NCBI RefSeq assembly: GCF_001423765.1
Contig: NZ_LMPG01000012.1
Coordinates: forward strand, 218,400 to 282,399
From: Sphingomonas sp. Leaf343
GTDB lineage: Bacteria > Pseudomonadota > Alphaproteobacteria > Sphingomonadales > Sphingomonadaceae
DNA: 64,000 nt
Reading direction: 5' to 3'
Positions within the stretch are counted from its first letter, which is position 1. Each line of letters begins with the position of its first letter. Position numbers and translations under genes: made by a program. The notes below the pieces were generated by a model. That model had not been told where the DNA came from and did not search any database. It saw nothing but the letters and a program-made list of their open reading frames with translations. Positions 11,986-21,777 of the stretch are shown one piece after another.

Positions 11986-12486
11986 TCAAGCGAGGACCCT
12001 GATGGCTCCGTCGCCAGCCGCCGCACAATCAGCGGCAAATTCGCGCAGCGCAGGAACGCCCTGCATAACATAACCAAGCGCGTCCGAACCCCCATCTAGG
12101 AAGACATCGGCCAAATACACGTCGGCGGCCATCATCGCTTGCGGATCGTAGCGAGCGGCCAGCACTTCGTCGGCGACCGCAGAGAGCGCGGCCGCAAAGG
12201 CTGCCATCCGCGAAGGCGTGACGATCGAGTATTCGAACGAGCCGATTTCGCCGGTCCGCACGAACGGTGTTTCATCGGCGATGATGCCCAGCGGGTGACC
12301 GGTCCCGTACACCTCGCCCGTCAGTATGAAGTGCAAGGCATTCCACGCCTTGTCGAAATCAATCAGACCGGAGTCGGAATCCGAATACTCTTCGGGGAAG
12401 ACGATGCTTTCCACGACATCAGGTTCCAACGCTGCCCGGCCGAGCTGCTCGGGAGTCGCCCGGCGAAGGTACATCACCATTCCCAC
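11986..12486 (-). CDS. DUF1877 (YfbM-like) protein
   Basis: The 166-residue product begins MGMVMYLRRATPEQL, the hallmark of DUF1877/YfbM proteins, and has the family's typical acidic middle (DKAWNALHFILTG). The start is GTG 12486, with AGGGAG at a good distance; the ATG at 12480 would drop two residues. The family has no established function. It lies 21 bases after sucB and 17 bases before lpd on the same strand, so it is probably cotranscribed with TCA genes, an unusual place for it. Confidence 0.8.
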   Translation of the reverse strand: MGMVMYLRRATPEQLGRAALEPDVVESIVFPEEYSDSDSGLIDFDKAWNALHFILTGEVYGTGHPLGIIADETPFVRTGEIGSFEYSIVTPSRMAAFAAALSAVADEVLAARYDPQAMMAADVYLADVFLDGGSDALGYVMQGVPALREFAADCAAAGDGAIRVLA

Positions 12487-12507
12487 GGGCTTTACTCCCT
12501 CGCTACC

Positions 12508-13710
12508 TCACAGGTCGATCAGAATGCGGGTCGGATCCTCGATAGCATTCTTCAGCGCGACGAGGAACGTCACCGCCTCGCGGCCGTCGATCAGGCGGTG
12601 GTCGTAGCTGAGCGCGAGGTACATCATCGGGCGCACGACGACCTGCCCGTTCACGACGACCGGGCGGTCCTCGATCCGGTGGAGGCCGAGCACGGCGGAC
12701 TGCGGCGGGTTGATGATCGGGGTCGACATCAGCGAGCCGAACACGCCGCCGTTCGAGATGGTGAAGGTACCGCCCTTCATCTCGTCCATCTTGAGCGCGC
12801 CGTCCCTGGCGCGCTTGCCGAAGTCGCCGATCGTCTTTTCGATGCCGGCGACCGACAGGTCCTGCGCATCGCGGATGACGGGGACGACAAGGCCGCCGGG
12901 TGACGACACCGCGACCGAGATGTCGGCATAGTCGTGATAGACGATCTCGTCGCCCTCGATCGAGGCGTTGACCGAGGGGATGTCCTTCAGCGCCATCGTC
13001 GCGGCCTTCACGAAGAAGCCCATGAAGCCGAGGCGGACGCCGTGCTTCTTCTCGAACAGATCCTTGTACTTGGCGCGCGCCTCGATCACCGCGGTCATGT
13101 CGACGTCGTTGAACGTCGTCAGCATCGCGGCGGTGTTCTGCGCCTCCTTCAGGCGCTTGGCGATCGTCTGGCGGAGACGCGTCATCTTGACGCGCTCTTC
13201 CTTGCGGCCGCCCGTCGCGGGAGCCGCGGCGGCGGGTGCGGCCGGAGCCGACGTCGTCGCCGGCTTGGACGAGGCCGCGGCGGCAACGTCCTCCTTGGTC
13301 AGGCGGCCGTCCTTGCCGGTGCCCTTGATCGTCGCGGGATCGACACCGTGTTCCAGCACCGCACGGCGCACCGACGGCGACAGCGCGGCCGGGGTGTCGC
13401 CGGTCGCCTCGGGCTCGGCAGCAGGGGCCGGGGCGGCTGCGGGTGCAGGGGTCGGGGCGGCGGCGGCACCGTTACCCGAGTCGATCGTCGCGATCATCGC
13501 GCCGACCTGCACCGTGTCGCCGACCGACACGGCATGCTGGCCCATCACGCCGGCGACCGGCGACGGAACCTCCACGGAGACCTTGTCGGTTTCCAGCGAC
13601 GCGATCGGCTCGTCCGCAGCGACCTTGTCGCCCGGCTGCTTCAGCCACTCGCCGAGCGTCGCTTCGGTGATCGATTCGCCCAGAACGGGGACCAGAACTT
13701 CGGTTGCCAT
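12508..13710 (-). CDS. sucB: 2-oxoglutarate dehydrogenase E2 (dihydrolipoyllysine succinyltransferase)
   Basis: E2 transfers the succinyl group from the lipoyl arm to CoA. Domains in order over 400 residues: one lipoyl domain (residues 3-75, lipoylated Lys43 in ETDKVSVEV), an Ala/Pro-rich linker, the peripheral subunit-binding domain ([16 protein letters not shown]), a second Ala-rich linker, and the catalytic core ending in [12 protein letters not shown] with the active-site His. The start at ATG 13710 gives the conserved [13 protein letters not shown]. It is 54 bases downstream of sucA, with a palindromic repeat between. Confidence 0.96.
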   Translation of the reverse strand: MATEVLVPVLGESITEATLGEWLKQPGDKVAADEPIASLETDKVSVEVPSPVAGVMGQHAVSVGDTVQVGAMIATIDSGNGAAAAPTPAPAAAPAPAAEPEATGDTPAALSPSVRRAVLEHGVDPATIKGTGKDGRLTKEDVAAAASSKPATTSAPAAPAAAAPATGGRKEERVKMTRLRQTIAKRLKEAQNTAAMLTTFNDVDMTAVIEARAKYKDLFEKKHGVRLGFMGFFVKAATMALKDIPSVNASIEGDEIVYHDYADISVAVSSPGGLVVPVIRDAQDLSVAGIEKTIGDFGKRARDGALKMDEMKGGTFTISNGGVFGSLMSTPIINPPQSAVLGLHRIEDRPVVVNGQVVVRPMMYLALSYDHRLIDGREAVTFLVALKNAIEDPTRILIDL

Positions 13711-13728
13711 GATCTTCTGCCTTCGTTG

Positions 13729-13762
13729 TGCCCCCGACAGGACGGGAGCCCAGTACTGGGTG
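13729..13762. repeat. Palindromic intergenic repeat between sucA and sucB
   Basis: The sequence has a degenerate hairpin (CCCCCGACAGGACGGGAG) followed by the perfect 12-base palindrome CCCAGTACTGGG at 13749-13760. The same arrangement, with better-paired arms, recurs at 16750-16801 between sucA and sucD, so both look like copies of one dispersed family. Confidence 0.6.
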
Positions 13763-13764
13763 GG

Positions 13765-16734
13765 TTAGCTTGCGGCCTTGCCGGCCTTCTTCGTCGTCTC
13801 GGCGTCGCGGCTGCGGCGGATCTCGTCGCGGACCGAATGGCCGAGCGCGTCAGCGACGAGCGCACCCTGCTCGGTCTGGTGCCGCTTCATCAGGCCGGTC
13901 GCCGGCGATGCGGCGGCGGTGCGGCCGGCGTAGCGCGCGCGGCGGACCGTCGCGTTCGCCTTGCCCAGCGACTCCTCGATCAGGGGTTCGACGAAGAACC
14001 AGTAACCCTGATTCTTCGGTTCTTCCTGCGCCCAGATCACCTCTTCGAGGTTCGGCATCCGCGCCACCCGCGTCGCCAAAGCGTCACCGGGGAACGGATA
14101 GAGCTGTTCGATCCGGACGATCTGCGTCTCCGTGTCGCCGGCCGCATCGCGAGCCTCGATCAGGTCGTAGGCGACCTTGCCGGTGCACAGCACGAGCCGC
14201 TTCGTCGTCGCATCCGGCGCGCCGTTGGTGTCGGACAGGATGCGCTTGAAGTGGGTGTCGCCCTGAAACTCCGCCGCGCTCGACACCGCCAGCTTGTGGC
14301 GGAGCAGCGACTTGGGCGTCATCACGATCAGCGGCTTGCGGAAATTGCGGTGCATCTGCCGGCGCAGCAGGTGGAAGTAATTGGCCGGCGTCGTGCAGTT
14401 CGCGACCTGCATATTGTCGCCCGCGCACAGTTGCAGGAAGCGTTCCGGCCGCGCCGACGAATGCTCCGGACCCTGACCTTCGTATCCGTGCGGCAGCAGC
14501 ATGACGAGGCCGTTGGCGCGCAGCCACTTGGCTTCGCCCGACGCGATGAACTGATCGATCATGATCTGCGCGCCGTTGACGAAGTCGCCGAACTGCGCCT
14601 CCCACAGGACCAGCGTTTTCGGATCGGCCAGCGCATAGCCATATTCGAAGCCGAGCACGCCATATTCGGACAGCGGGCTGTCCAGCACCTCGAACCGGCC
14701 ATGCTCGATACCCTGAAGCGGCACGAACTTGTGTTCGTCGGTCTGGTCGATCCACACCGCATGACGCTGCGAGAAGGTCCCGCGGCCCGAATCCTGGCCC
14801 GACAGGCGAACTCCGTATCCCTCCGACAGCAGCGACCCGAACGCCAGCGCCTCGCCGGTCGCCCAGTCGAAGTTGCTGCCGGTCGCGAACATCTGCCGCT
14901 TGGCGTCGAGCACGCGGCTCAGCGTCTTGTGGACCTGGATGCTGTCGGGGATCGTCGTCAGCGTGCGGCCGAGCGAGTCGAACAGCTTGGTCGACAGGCC
15001 GGTTTCGATATTACGACGGCTGGACTCGCCCTCGGCAGGTGCCGACAGGCCGGACCAGCGGCCCGCGAACCAGTCCGCCTTGTTGGGCTTGTACGACGCG
15101 CCCGCCTCGAACTCGCCTTCCAGCAGCGTGACGTGGCGGTTAACCTGCTCGTCCACCCACGCCTGATCGACGACACCTTCGCCGACGAGGCGTTTGGCGT
15201 AGATCTCGCTGACGGGCGCGTGATCCTTGATCGCCTTGTACATCAGCGGCTGCGTGAAGGACGGCTCGTCGCCCTCGTTGTGACCGAAGCGACGATAGCA
15301 CCACATGTCTATGACGATGTCGCGGTGGAAGGTCTGGCGGAATTCCATAGCCATCTTCGTCGCGAAGGTCACCGCCTCCGGATCGTCACCGTTGACGTGG
15401 AAGATCGGCGCCTGAACGCCCTTCGCGACGTCCGACGGATAGGGCGACGAGCGCGCGAATTGCGGGCTGGTCGTGAAGCCGATCTGGTTGTTGATGATGA
15501 AGTGGACGCAGCCGCCGGTGTTGTAGCCGCGGATGCCCGAGAAGCCGAGGCATTCCCAGACGATCCCCTGCCCCGCGAACGCCGCGTCGCCGTGGATCAG
15601 CACGGGCAGCGCGCCGGTATGATCCTTCAGGTCGCCGGCGATCGTCTGGATCGCGCGCGTCTTGCCGAGGACGACGGGGTCCGCCGCCTCCAGATGCGAC
15701 GGGTTGGCGACCAGCGACATATGCACCTTTTGGCCGTCGAACTGACGATCGGTGGAGGTGCCGAGATGGTACTTCACGTCGCCGGAGCCGCCGATGTCGT
15801 CGGGGTTGGCGCTGCCGCCCGCGAATTCGTGGAAGATCACGCGCAACGGCTTCGCCATGACGTTGGCGAGGACGTTCAGCCGGCCACGATGCGCCATGCC
15901 GAACACGATCTCGTTGACGCCCATCTGGCCGCCATATTTGATGATGCTTTCGAGCGCTGGGATCATGCTCTCGCCGCCGTCGAGCCCGAAGCGCTTCGTG
16001 CCGACATACTTGCGGCCGAGGAACTTCTCCCACTGCTCCGCCTCGACGACCTTGGTCAGGATCGCCTTCTTGCCTTCGGGCGTGAAGTCGATGGCCTTGT
16101 CCTGCCCCTCCATCCGCTCCTGCAGGAAGCGGCGTTCCTCGACATCGACGATGTGCATGTATTCGAGGCCGACGTTGCCGCAGTAATTCTTGCGCAGCGT
16201 GTCGACGAGCTGGCGGATCGTCGCCCAGTCATACCCCATCGTGCCGCCGAGATAGATCGGGCGGTCGATGTCGGCATCGGAGAAACCGTAATATTCGGTC
16301 TTCAGATCGTCCGGCATCTCGCGCTTGGACAGGCCGAGCGGATCGAGATTGGCGGCGAGATGGCCGCGGACGCGGTAGGTGCGGATCAGCAGCTGCGCGC
16401 GGATCGCATCGCCCGCCGCCTTGACGATGTCGTCCTTCGACGGGGCGGCGGCGGCCGGAGCGGCGGCGGCGGGCTTGCCGCCCTTCGCGGGTTTCGGCGC
16501 GGGCTCCATCTGGGTCGGATCGAGCGCGGCGGTCAGGTCGTCGGTGCTGGTCAGCGGCCAGCGGTCGCTCTGCCAGCTCGGCCCCTGCGCGCCGTTCTCC
16601 AACCCTTCGAAGAAGGCACGCCAGCCGGGTTCGACGTCGCCGGGCGAGGACTGGTACTTCGCGTACAAGCCCTCGATGAACGCCGGGCTGACGCCCGAGG
16701 CGATGTCGCTGAAATCCTGGCCTTCGTAGCCCAT
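13765..16734 (-). CDS. sucA: 2-oxoglutarate dehydrogenase E1
   Basis: The thiamine-diphosphate-dependent E1 decarboxylates 2-oxoglutarate and succinylates the lipoyl arm of SucB. Length (989 residues) and architecture fit: N-terminal E2-binding helix (FIEGLYAKYQSSPGDVEPGW), Ala/Pro linker (about 85-115), the core with HRGRLNVL, GDAAFAGQG and the ThDP/Mg motif around GDDPEAVTFA, and the C-terminal domain with LLPHGYEGQGPEHSSAR and the EEPKNQGYW stretch. Start ATG 16734 has a GAGGACAG site. It is cotranscribed with sucB. Confidence 0.96.
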   Translation of the reverse strand: MGYEGQDFSDIASGVSPAFIEGLYAKYQSSPGDVEPGWRAFFEGLENGAQGPSWQSDRWPLTSTDDLTAALDPTQMEPAPKPAKGGKPAAAAPAAAAPSKDDIVKAAGDAIRAQLLIRTYRVRGHLAANLDPLGLSKREMPDDLKTEYYGFSDADIDRPIYLGGTMGYDWATIRQLVDTLRKNYCGNVGLEYMHIVDVEERRFLQERMEGQDKAIDFTPEGKKAILTKVVEAEQWEKFLGRKYVGTKRFGLDGGESMIPALESIIKYGGQMGVNEIVFGMAHRGRLNVLANVMAKPLRVIFHEFAGGSANPDDIGGSGDVKYHLGTSTDRQFDGQKVHMSLVANPSHLEAADPVVLGKTRAIQTIAGDLKDHTGALPVLIHGDAAFAGQGIVWECLGFSGIRGYNTGGCVHFIINNQIGFTTSPQFARSSPYPSDVAKGVQAPIFHVNGDDPEAVTFATKMAMEFRQTFHRDIVIDMWCYRRFGHNEGDEPSFTQPLMYKAIKDHAPVSEIYAKRLVGEGVVDQAWVDEQVNRHVTLLEGEFEAGASYKPNKADWFAGRWSGLSAPAEGESSRRNIETGLSTKLFDSLGRTLTTIPDSIQVHKTLSRVLDAKRQMFATGSNFDWATGEALAFGSLLSEGYGVRLSGQDSGRGTFSQRHAVWIDQTDEHKFVPLQGIEHGRFEVLDSPLSEYGVLGFEYGYALADPKTLVLWEAQFGDFVNGAQIMIDQFIASGEAKWLRANGLVMLLPHGYEGQGPEHSSARPERFLQLCAGDNMQVANCTTPANYFHLLRRQMHRNFRKPLIVMTPKSLLRHKLAVSSAAEFQGDTHFKRILSDTNGAPDATTKRLVLCTGKVAYDLIEARDAAGDTETQIVRIEQLYPFPGDALATRVARMPNLEEVIWAQEEPKNQGYWFFVEPLIEESLGKANATVRRARYAGRTAAASPATGLMKRHQTEQGALVADALGHSVRDEIRRSRDAETTKKAGKAAS

Positions 16735-16749
16735 GTCACTGTCCTCTTG

Positions 16750-16801
16750 TGCTCCCGCGAGGGCGGGAGCCCGGCACCGGGTCCCCACCTGCGCGGGGAC
16801 C
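16750..16801. repeat. Triple-hairpin intergenic repeat between sucD and sucA
   Basis: Three consecutive dyads: CTCCCGC/GCGGGAG-like arms at 16751-16770, CCCGGCACCGGG at 16770-16781, and GGTCCCC/GGGGACC arms at 16780-16801. The layout matches the shorter copy at 13729-13762. GC-rich repeats of this form are, from memory, frequent between sphingomonad genes. In the transcript they could stabilise the upstream sucD mRNA or tune its ratio to sucA. Confidence 0.65.
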
Positions 16802-16811
16802 ACGGTCCGGT

Positions 16812-17696
16812 TCAGCCGTTCAACACTTCCAGCAGGGTCGAGCCCAGCTCCGACGGAGACGCCGCGACCTTGATCCCGGCAGCTTCCATCGCCGCGATCT
16901 TGCTCTCAGCGTCGCCCTTGCCGCCCGACACGATCGCGCCGGCGTGGCCCATGCGGCGGCCCGGAGGCGCGGTGCGGCCCGCGATGAAGCCGGCCATCGG
17001 CTTCTTGCGGCCACGCTTCGCCTCGTCGATCAGGAACTGCGCCGCCTGCTCCTCGGCGTCGCCACCGATCTCGCCGATCATGATGATCGACTGGGTGGCT
17101 TCGTCCGCGAGGAAGAGTTCCAGCACATCGATGAAGTTGGTGCCGTTGACCGGATCGCCGCCGATGCCGACCGCGGTGGTCTGGCCAAGGCCGGCGTTCG
17201 AGGTCTGGAACACCGCCTCATAGGTCAGCGTGCCGGAGCGCGAGACGACGCCGACCGAGCCCTGCTTGAAGATCGAGCCGGGCATGATGCCGATCTTGCA
17301 CTGGCCGGGGGTCAGCACGCCGGGGCAGTTCGGGCCGATAAGGCGCGACTTCGATCCCGACAGCGCCCGCTTGACGCGGACCATGTCGAGCACCGGGATA
17401 CCTTCGGTGATCGTGACGATCAGCGGGATCTCGGCGTCGATCGCCTCGAGGATCGAATCCGCCGCGAAGGGCGGCGGCACGTAGATCACGGACGCGGTCG
17501 CGCCGGTCTTCGCCTTCGCCTCGGCGACGGTGTTGTAGACGGGCAGGCCGAGATGCTCGGTGCCGCCCTTCCCCGGCGTGACGCCGCCGACCATCTGCGT
17601 GCCGTATTCCAGCGCCGCCTTGGTATGGAAGCTGCCGGTCTCGCCGGTCATGCCTTGGGTGATGACCTTGGTATTGCGGTCGACGAGGATGCTCAT
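16812..17696 (-). CDS. sucD: Succinyl-CoA synthetase alpha subunit
   Basis: SucD with SucC converts succinyl-CoA to succinate while making ATP or GTP. The 294-residue product has the CoA-binding N-terminal domain ([22 protein letters not shown]), IGPNCPGV, and the phosphohistidine loop [10 protein letters not shown] with His near 251. Start ATG 17696 follows GGAGA. The partner sucC, which normally precedes sucD directly, is not in this window; its place between mdh and sucD holds a GIY-YIG gene and repeats. Confidence 0.96.
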   Translation of the reverse strand: MSILVDRNTKVITQGMTGETGSFHTKAALEYGTQMVGGVTPGKGGTEHLGLPVYNTVAEAKAKTGATASVIYVPPPFAADSILEAIDAEIPLIVTITEGIPVLDMVRVKRALSGSKSRLIGPNCPGVLTPGQCKIGIMPGSIFKQGSVGVVSRSGTLTYEAVFQTSNAGLGQTTAVGIGGDPVNGTNFIDVLELFLADEATQSIIMIGEIGGDAEEQAAQFLIDEAKRGRKKPMAGFIAGRTAPPGRRMGHAGAIVSGGKGDAESKIAAMEAAGIKVAASPSELGSTLLEVLNG

Positions 17697-17712
17697 TTGA
17701 TCTCCAATCCTG

Positions 17713-17739
17713 TCCACCCCGGCGAAGGCCGGGGTCCAG
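17713..17739 (+). repeat. Palindromic repeat, left copy beside the GIY-YIG gene
   Basis: The core CCCCGGCGAAGGCCGGGG is a near-perfect hairpin with a GAA-type loop, flanked by CA and TCCAG. The same sequence in inverted orientation lies at 18067-18091 on the other side of the GIY-YIG gene. Confidence 0.7.
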
Positions 17740-17751
17740 TCGGGAAGACGA

Positions 17752-18048
17752 TCATGGTAGAGCGATACGGTCGTACAGGTCGGCCCAATCGGGGTTCAGC
17801 CCTTCGATCTCTCGCACTTTCCAGTCTCGCTTCCACCCTTTCATCTGCAGCTCGCGCTGCCTTGCCGTTTCCCACTCGCCACACGCCTCGTACCAGACGA
17901 GCAGCTTGCAATCATAGCGCTTGGTGAAATCGGGAACGACGCCGTTGCGATGTTCCCAAATCCGCTTCACAAGATTCACCGTCGAACCCAGGTAGAGCGT
18001 ACCGTACCGGCCGCTGGCCATGATGTAGACGAAGGCTTGCCTTTCCAT
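17752..18048 (-). CDS. GIY-YIG nuclease domain protein (YhbQ/URI type)
   Basis: A 98-residue single-domain protein. The GIY-YIG signature appears as VYIMASG (7-13) and LYLGST (18-23), with conserved Arg29, His33, the catalytic Glu66 in [10 protein letters not shown] and Asn85 in GLNPDW. The domain cleaves DNA in UvrC and homing nucleases; the role of free-standing sphingomonad copies is unknown. I place the start at ATG 18048 after AAGGA; GTG 18060 is an alternative. The gene is inserted between mdh and sucD and bracketed by the inverted repeats at 17713-17739 and 18067-18091. Confidence 0.88.
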   Translation of the reverse strand: MERQAFVYIMASGRYGTLYLGSTVNLVKRIWEHRNGVVPDFTKRYDCKLLVWYEACGEWETARQRELQMKGWKRDWKVREIEGLNPDWADLYDRIALP

Positions 18049-18066
18049 CACGTCCTTCACCCAGAA

Positions 18067-18091
18067 TGGACCCCGGCCTTCGCCGGGGTGG
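18067..18091 (-). repeat. Palindromic repeat, right copy beside the GIY-YIG gene
   Basis: TGGACCCCGGCCTTCGCC followed by GGGGTGG is the reverse complement of the repeat at 17713-17739, including flanking bases beyond the hairpin arms, so the two copies are inverted with respect to each other, not merely self-palindromic. Confidence 0.7.
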
Positions 18092-18111
18092 TAGGCCCCT
18101 CCGGGTTCGGG

Positions 18112-19128
<1,017 letters not shown>

Positions 19129-19151
19129 TCAGGGCAACCTCTAAATTGCAC

Positions 19152-19174
19152 CTATTGCAAGCGTCTTGCAATAG
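19152..19174 (-). promoter_or_regulatory. Inverted repeat upstream of the mdh-sucDAB-lpd operon
   Basis: CTATTGCAAG (19152-19161) is repeated inverted as CTTGCAATAG (19165-19174) with a CGT spacer: perfect 10-bp arms. It contains two TTGCAA elements 11 bp apart, a spacing that puts both on one face of the helix. It lies in an AT-richer 108-base gap between the zapE stop and the mdh start. It could be an operator, or a zapE terminator. TTGCAA elements recall operators of RamB/PccR-type regulators, but that link is inference. Confidence 0.5.
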
Positions 19175-19182
19175 CAACAGGC

Positions 19183-20283
19183 TCAGTCGAGCCCGTGTCC
19201 GGCACAAAGATACTCATCCGACCGCATCTCCTCCAGCCGGCTGACGGTGCGTTCGAATTCGAACCGGCCGTCGCCCGTGGGGTAGAGCTGGTCGGGCTGG
19301 GCGTCCGCGGCGGCGAGCAATTTGACCTTGTGTTCGTACAGCGCGTCGATGAGCTGGACGAAACGCGCGGCCTCGTTGCGGTTGTCCGGGCCGAGCTTCG
19401 GAATGCCGACGAGGATGACCGTGTGATAGCGGCGGGCGATCGCGAGATAGTCGGCCGCGCCCTTGGCTTCGCCGCACAATTTCCTGAACGAGAAGACGGC
19501 GACGCCCTTCAGCGTCTTGGGGACGTGCAGCGTGCGGCCCTGCACCGGCAGGTCCTCCGAGGGAATCGGCTCGGTCACCTCGTGATCGGTCAGGCGAAAG
19601 AAGGCGGCCGACAGGTCGGCGGTCGCCTCCGGACCGTTCGGCACCAGCCATGTGTCCTGCGATCCCAGCCGGTCGCGGCGGTAATCGACCGGGCCGCGCA
19701 GCGACAGCACGTCCAGCCGCTGTTCGATCAACGCGATGAACGGCAGGAAATGCTCGCGGTTGAGGCCGTTCCGGTAGAGGTCCGTCGGCGCGCGGTTCGA
19801 CGTGGCGACGATCGTCACGCCCGCGCCGATCATCGCGGTGAACAGCCGCGACAGGATCATCGCGTCGGGGCTGTTCGTGACCATCATCTCGTCGAACGCC
19901 AGCAGCCGCGCCTCCTCGCCGAGCGCGGCGGCGACGGGCAGGATCGGGTCGCCGACCTCCTTGCGGCGCTCGACGGCGATGCGGCCGTGCACCTCGATCA
20001 TGAATTCGGAGAAGTGGACGCGGCGCTTCGCCGGGATGTCCACATGCTCGAAGAACAGGTCCATCAGCATCGACTTGCCGCGACCGACGTCGCCCCACAG
20101 ATAGTTGCCGCGAGGGCTTTCGGGGCGGCGGCCGGTCAGGCGGGCGAACAGGCCGGTGGCCGGCGGGTTCTCCAGCGCAGTGGCCAGCGCGTCCAACCGG
20201 CGCGCGGCGTCCGCCTGAGCGCCGTCGGGGCGGAGTTCGCCCGCGGCGACGAGCGCGTCATAGGCGGCGAGGACGTTGGGCAT
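19183..20283 (-). CDS. zapE: Cell division protein ZapE (AFG1-like ATPase)
   Basis: ZapE is a cytoplasmic P-loop ATPase of the AFG1 family that destabilises FtsZ polymers. The 366 residues show Walker A GDVGRGKS (64-71), FFEHVDIPAKRRVHFSEFM, Walker B LLAFDEMMV, the sensor IVATSNRAP, and the C-terminal YLAIARRYHTVIL. Start ATG 20283 yields the normal N-terminus; the frame is open upstream without conserved sequence. The position just upstream of mdh is usual in sphingomonads as I recall. Confidence 0.93.
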   Translation of the reverse strand: MPNVLAAYDALVAAGELRPDGAQADAARRLDALATALENPPATGLFARLTGRRPESPRGNYLWGDVGRGKSMLMDLFFEHVDIPAKRRVHFSEFMIEVHGRIAVERRKEVGDPILPVAAALGEEARLLAFDEMMVTNSPDAMILSRLFTAMIGAGVTIVATSNRAPTDLYRNGLNREHFLPFIALIEQRLDVLSLRGPVDYRRDRLGSQDTWLVPNGPEATADLSAAFFRLTDHEVTEPIPSEDLPVQGRTLHVPKTLKGVAVFSFRKLCGEAKGAADYLAIARRYHTVILVGIPKLGPDNRNEAARFVQLIDALYEHKVKLLAAADAQPDQLYPTGDGRFEFERTVSRLEEMRSDEYLCAGHGLD

Positions 20284-20473
20284 GCTGGTTCGCTTCTTCG
20301 GCTCCGCTCGCCTGACAGGAGCGATTGAGGTGGATTTCTCCGCACGCGACGGTCGACGGATGCACCTGCGCAGTGACGGCGGTGGCGGCAAAAGTCGAGA
20401 TCGTTAAGCCTCCGCGCGTGGCGGCCTTGACGACGTTACCCGCCTCCCGCGACCCGCGCATGACGCCAATACG

Positions 20474-20917
20474 CTACCGCAGCGTCGGCTTCCGCACCGT
20501 GCCGGAGAATGCGGCGACCCTGGTATCGCCCTGGGTCACCAGCCCGCGCAGGAACAGCAGGCGGCCGGTTTCGCGGAGAAGTTCGACCTCGGCGTCGAGT
20601 GGCTGGCCGATGATCCCGCCGCCGATGAACTGCGTATCCAGGCCGAGCGTCACCGCGGTGCCCGCCTCGAGCAAGCCGAAGGCGCGCGCACCGGCGAACA
20701 GCGCCACGTCGACGAAGGCGAGGATCGCCCCGCCATGGACGGTGTCGCGAATGTTCGAGTGCCGGCGCTGCGGGTGCATCCGCACGCGGGCGGTATTCCC
20801 TTCAAGCCGGTACGCGATCGATCCGAGCAGCGCATTGAAGCGCGTTTGGTCGACCGCATCCCAGCTTCGCCAACCGGGTTCGCCGGGCAGTTCGGCGTCG
20901 ACGAAATGATCCTGCAC
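20474..20917 (-). CDS. PaaI-type hotdog thioesterase
   Basis: This 147-residue hotdog-fold protein probably hydrolyses an acyl-CoA thioester. The diagnostic stretch is HSNIRDTVHGGAILAFVDVA, containing the HGG turn and the catalytic Asp/helix typical of PaaI, with GLDTQFIGGG as the next strand. I infer GTG 20917 as the start, 8 bases after the sdhB stop, since no upstream ATG exists in frame outside sdhB. Tight spacing suggests translation coupled to sdhB. Substrate unknown. Confidence 0.82.
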   Translation of the reverse strand: MQDHFVDAELPGEPGWRSWDAVDQTRFNALLGSIAYRLEGNTARVRMHPQRRHSNIRDTVHGGAILAFVDVALFAGARAFGLLEAGTAVTLGLDTQFIGGGIIGQPLDAEVELLRETGRLLFLRGLVTQGDTRVAAFSGTVRKPTLR

Positions 20918-20925
20918 GGCAGGCG

Positions 20926-21705
20926 TCAGACGACGCGCTCGGCTTCCATCTTCTTGATCTCGGCGATCGCCTTGGCGGGGTTCAGACCCTTGGGGCAGAC
21001 ATTCGCACAGTTCATGATCGTGTGGCACCGGTAGAGGCGGAAGGGATCCTCCAGCTCGTCCAGCCGCTCGCCGGTCATCTCGTCGCGACTGTCGGCCAGC
21101 CAGCGATACGCCTGCAACAGGATCGCCGGCCCGAGGAACTTGTCGCTGTTCCACCAATAGCTGGGGCAGGACGTCGAGCAGCACGCGCACAGGATGCACT
21201 CGTACAGGCCATCGAGCTTGTTGCGGTCATCCGGCGACTGCAACCGCTCCTTGCCGGAGGGCGGCGGGGTGACCGTCTGCAACCACGGCTTGATCGAGCT
21301 GTACTGCGCGTAGAAGTGCGTGAAGTCCGGAACGAGGTCCTTGACGACGTCCATATGCGGCAGCGGCGTGATGCGGATCTCGCCCTTCACGTCCTCGATC
21401 GCGGTCGTGCAGGCGAGCCCGTTCTTGCCGTCGATGTTCATCGAACACGAACCGCAGATCCCCTCGCGGCAGGAGCGGCGGAAGGTCAGCGACGAGTCCT
21501 GCTCGCTCTTCATCTTGATGAGCGCGTCGAGCACCATCGGCCCGCACTCGTCCAGATTGACCTCGAAATTGTCGTAGCGCGGATTTTCGCCGCTGTCGGG
21601 ATCGTAGCGATAGACCTTGAACTTCTTCAGCCGGCCCTGCGAGGTCGCCGGGTGCGTCGCGCCCTTCTTGACGACGCTGTTCTTGGGCAGGCGGAATTCG
21701 GCCAT
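20926..21705 (-). CDS. sdhB: Succinate dehydrogenase iron-sulfur subunit
   Basis: SdhB carries electrons from the flavoprotein SdhA to quinone. The 259 residues contain the [2Fe-2S] cysteines [10 protein letters not shown], the [4Fe-4S] set [12 protein letters not shown] and the [3Fe-4S] set [14 protein letters not shown], plus the quinone-site Trp/Pro region after CPSYWW. Start ATG 21705. Unlike the usual sdhCDAB arrangement it is 2.5 kb from sdhA, with three oppositely oriented genes and one same-strand gene between them. Confidence 0.97.
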   Translation of the reverse strand: MAEFRLPKNSVVKKGATHPATSQGRLKKFKVYRYDPDSGENPRYDNFEVNLDECGPMVLDALIKMKSEQDSSLTFRRSCREGICGSCSMNIDGKNGLACTTAIEDVKGEIRITPLPHMDVVKDLVPDFTHFYAQYSSIKPWLQTVTPPPSGKERLQSPDDRNKLDGLYECILCACCSTSCPSYWWNSDKFLGPAILLQAYRWLADSRDEMTGERLDELEDPFRLYRCHTIMNCANVCPKGLNPAKAIAEIKKMEAERVV

Positions 21706-21777
21706 GAAACTTTCCGATCGAGGATGTCGACCCGCGTTACATCACGCAAGGCCGCCGGGCCAACCCCGTTTTCGCAT

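Noticed and set aside
12934..17223. A 1429-codon plus-strand open frame opposite sucB, sucA and sucD
   Set aside because: Same GC-bias artefact; the minus-strand genes are certain and the plus-strand product has no recognisable sequence.
17697..18111. A decayed sucC between mdh and sucD
   Set aside because: Nothing resembling ATP-grasp sequence remains; the interval is fully occupied by the GIY-YIG gene and repeats.
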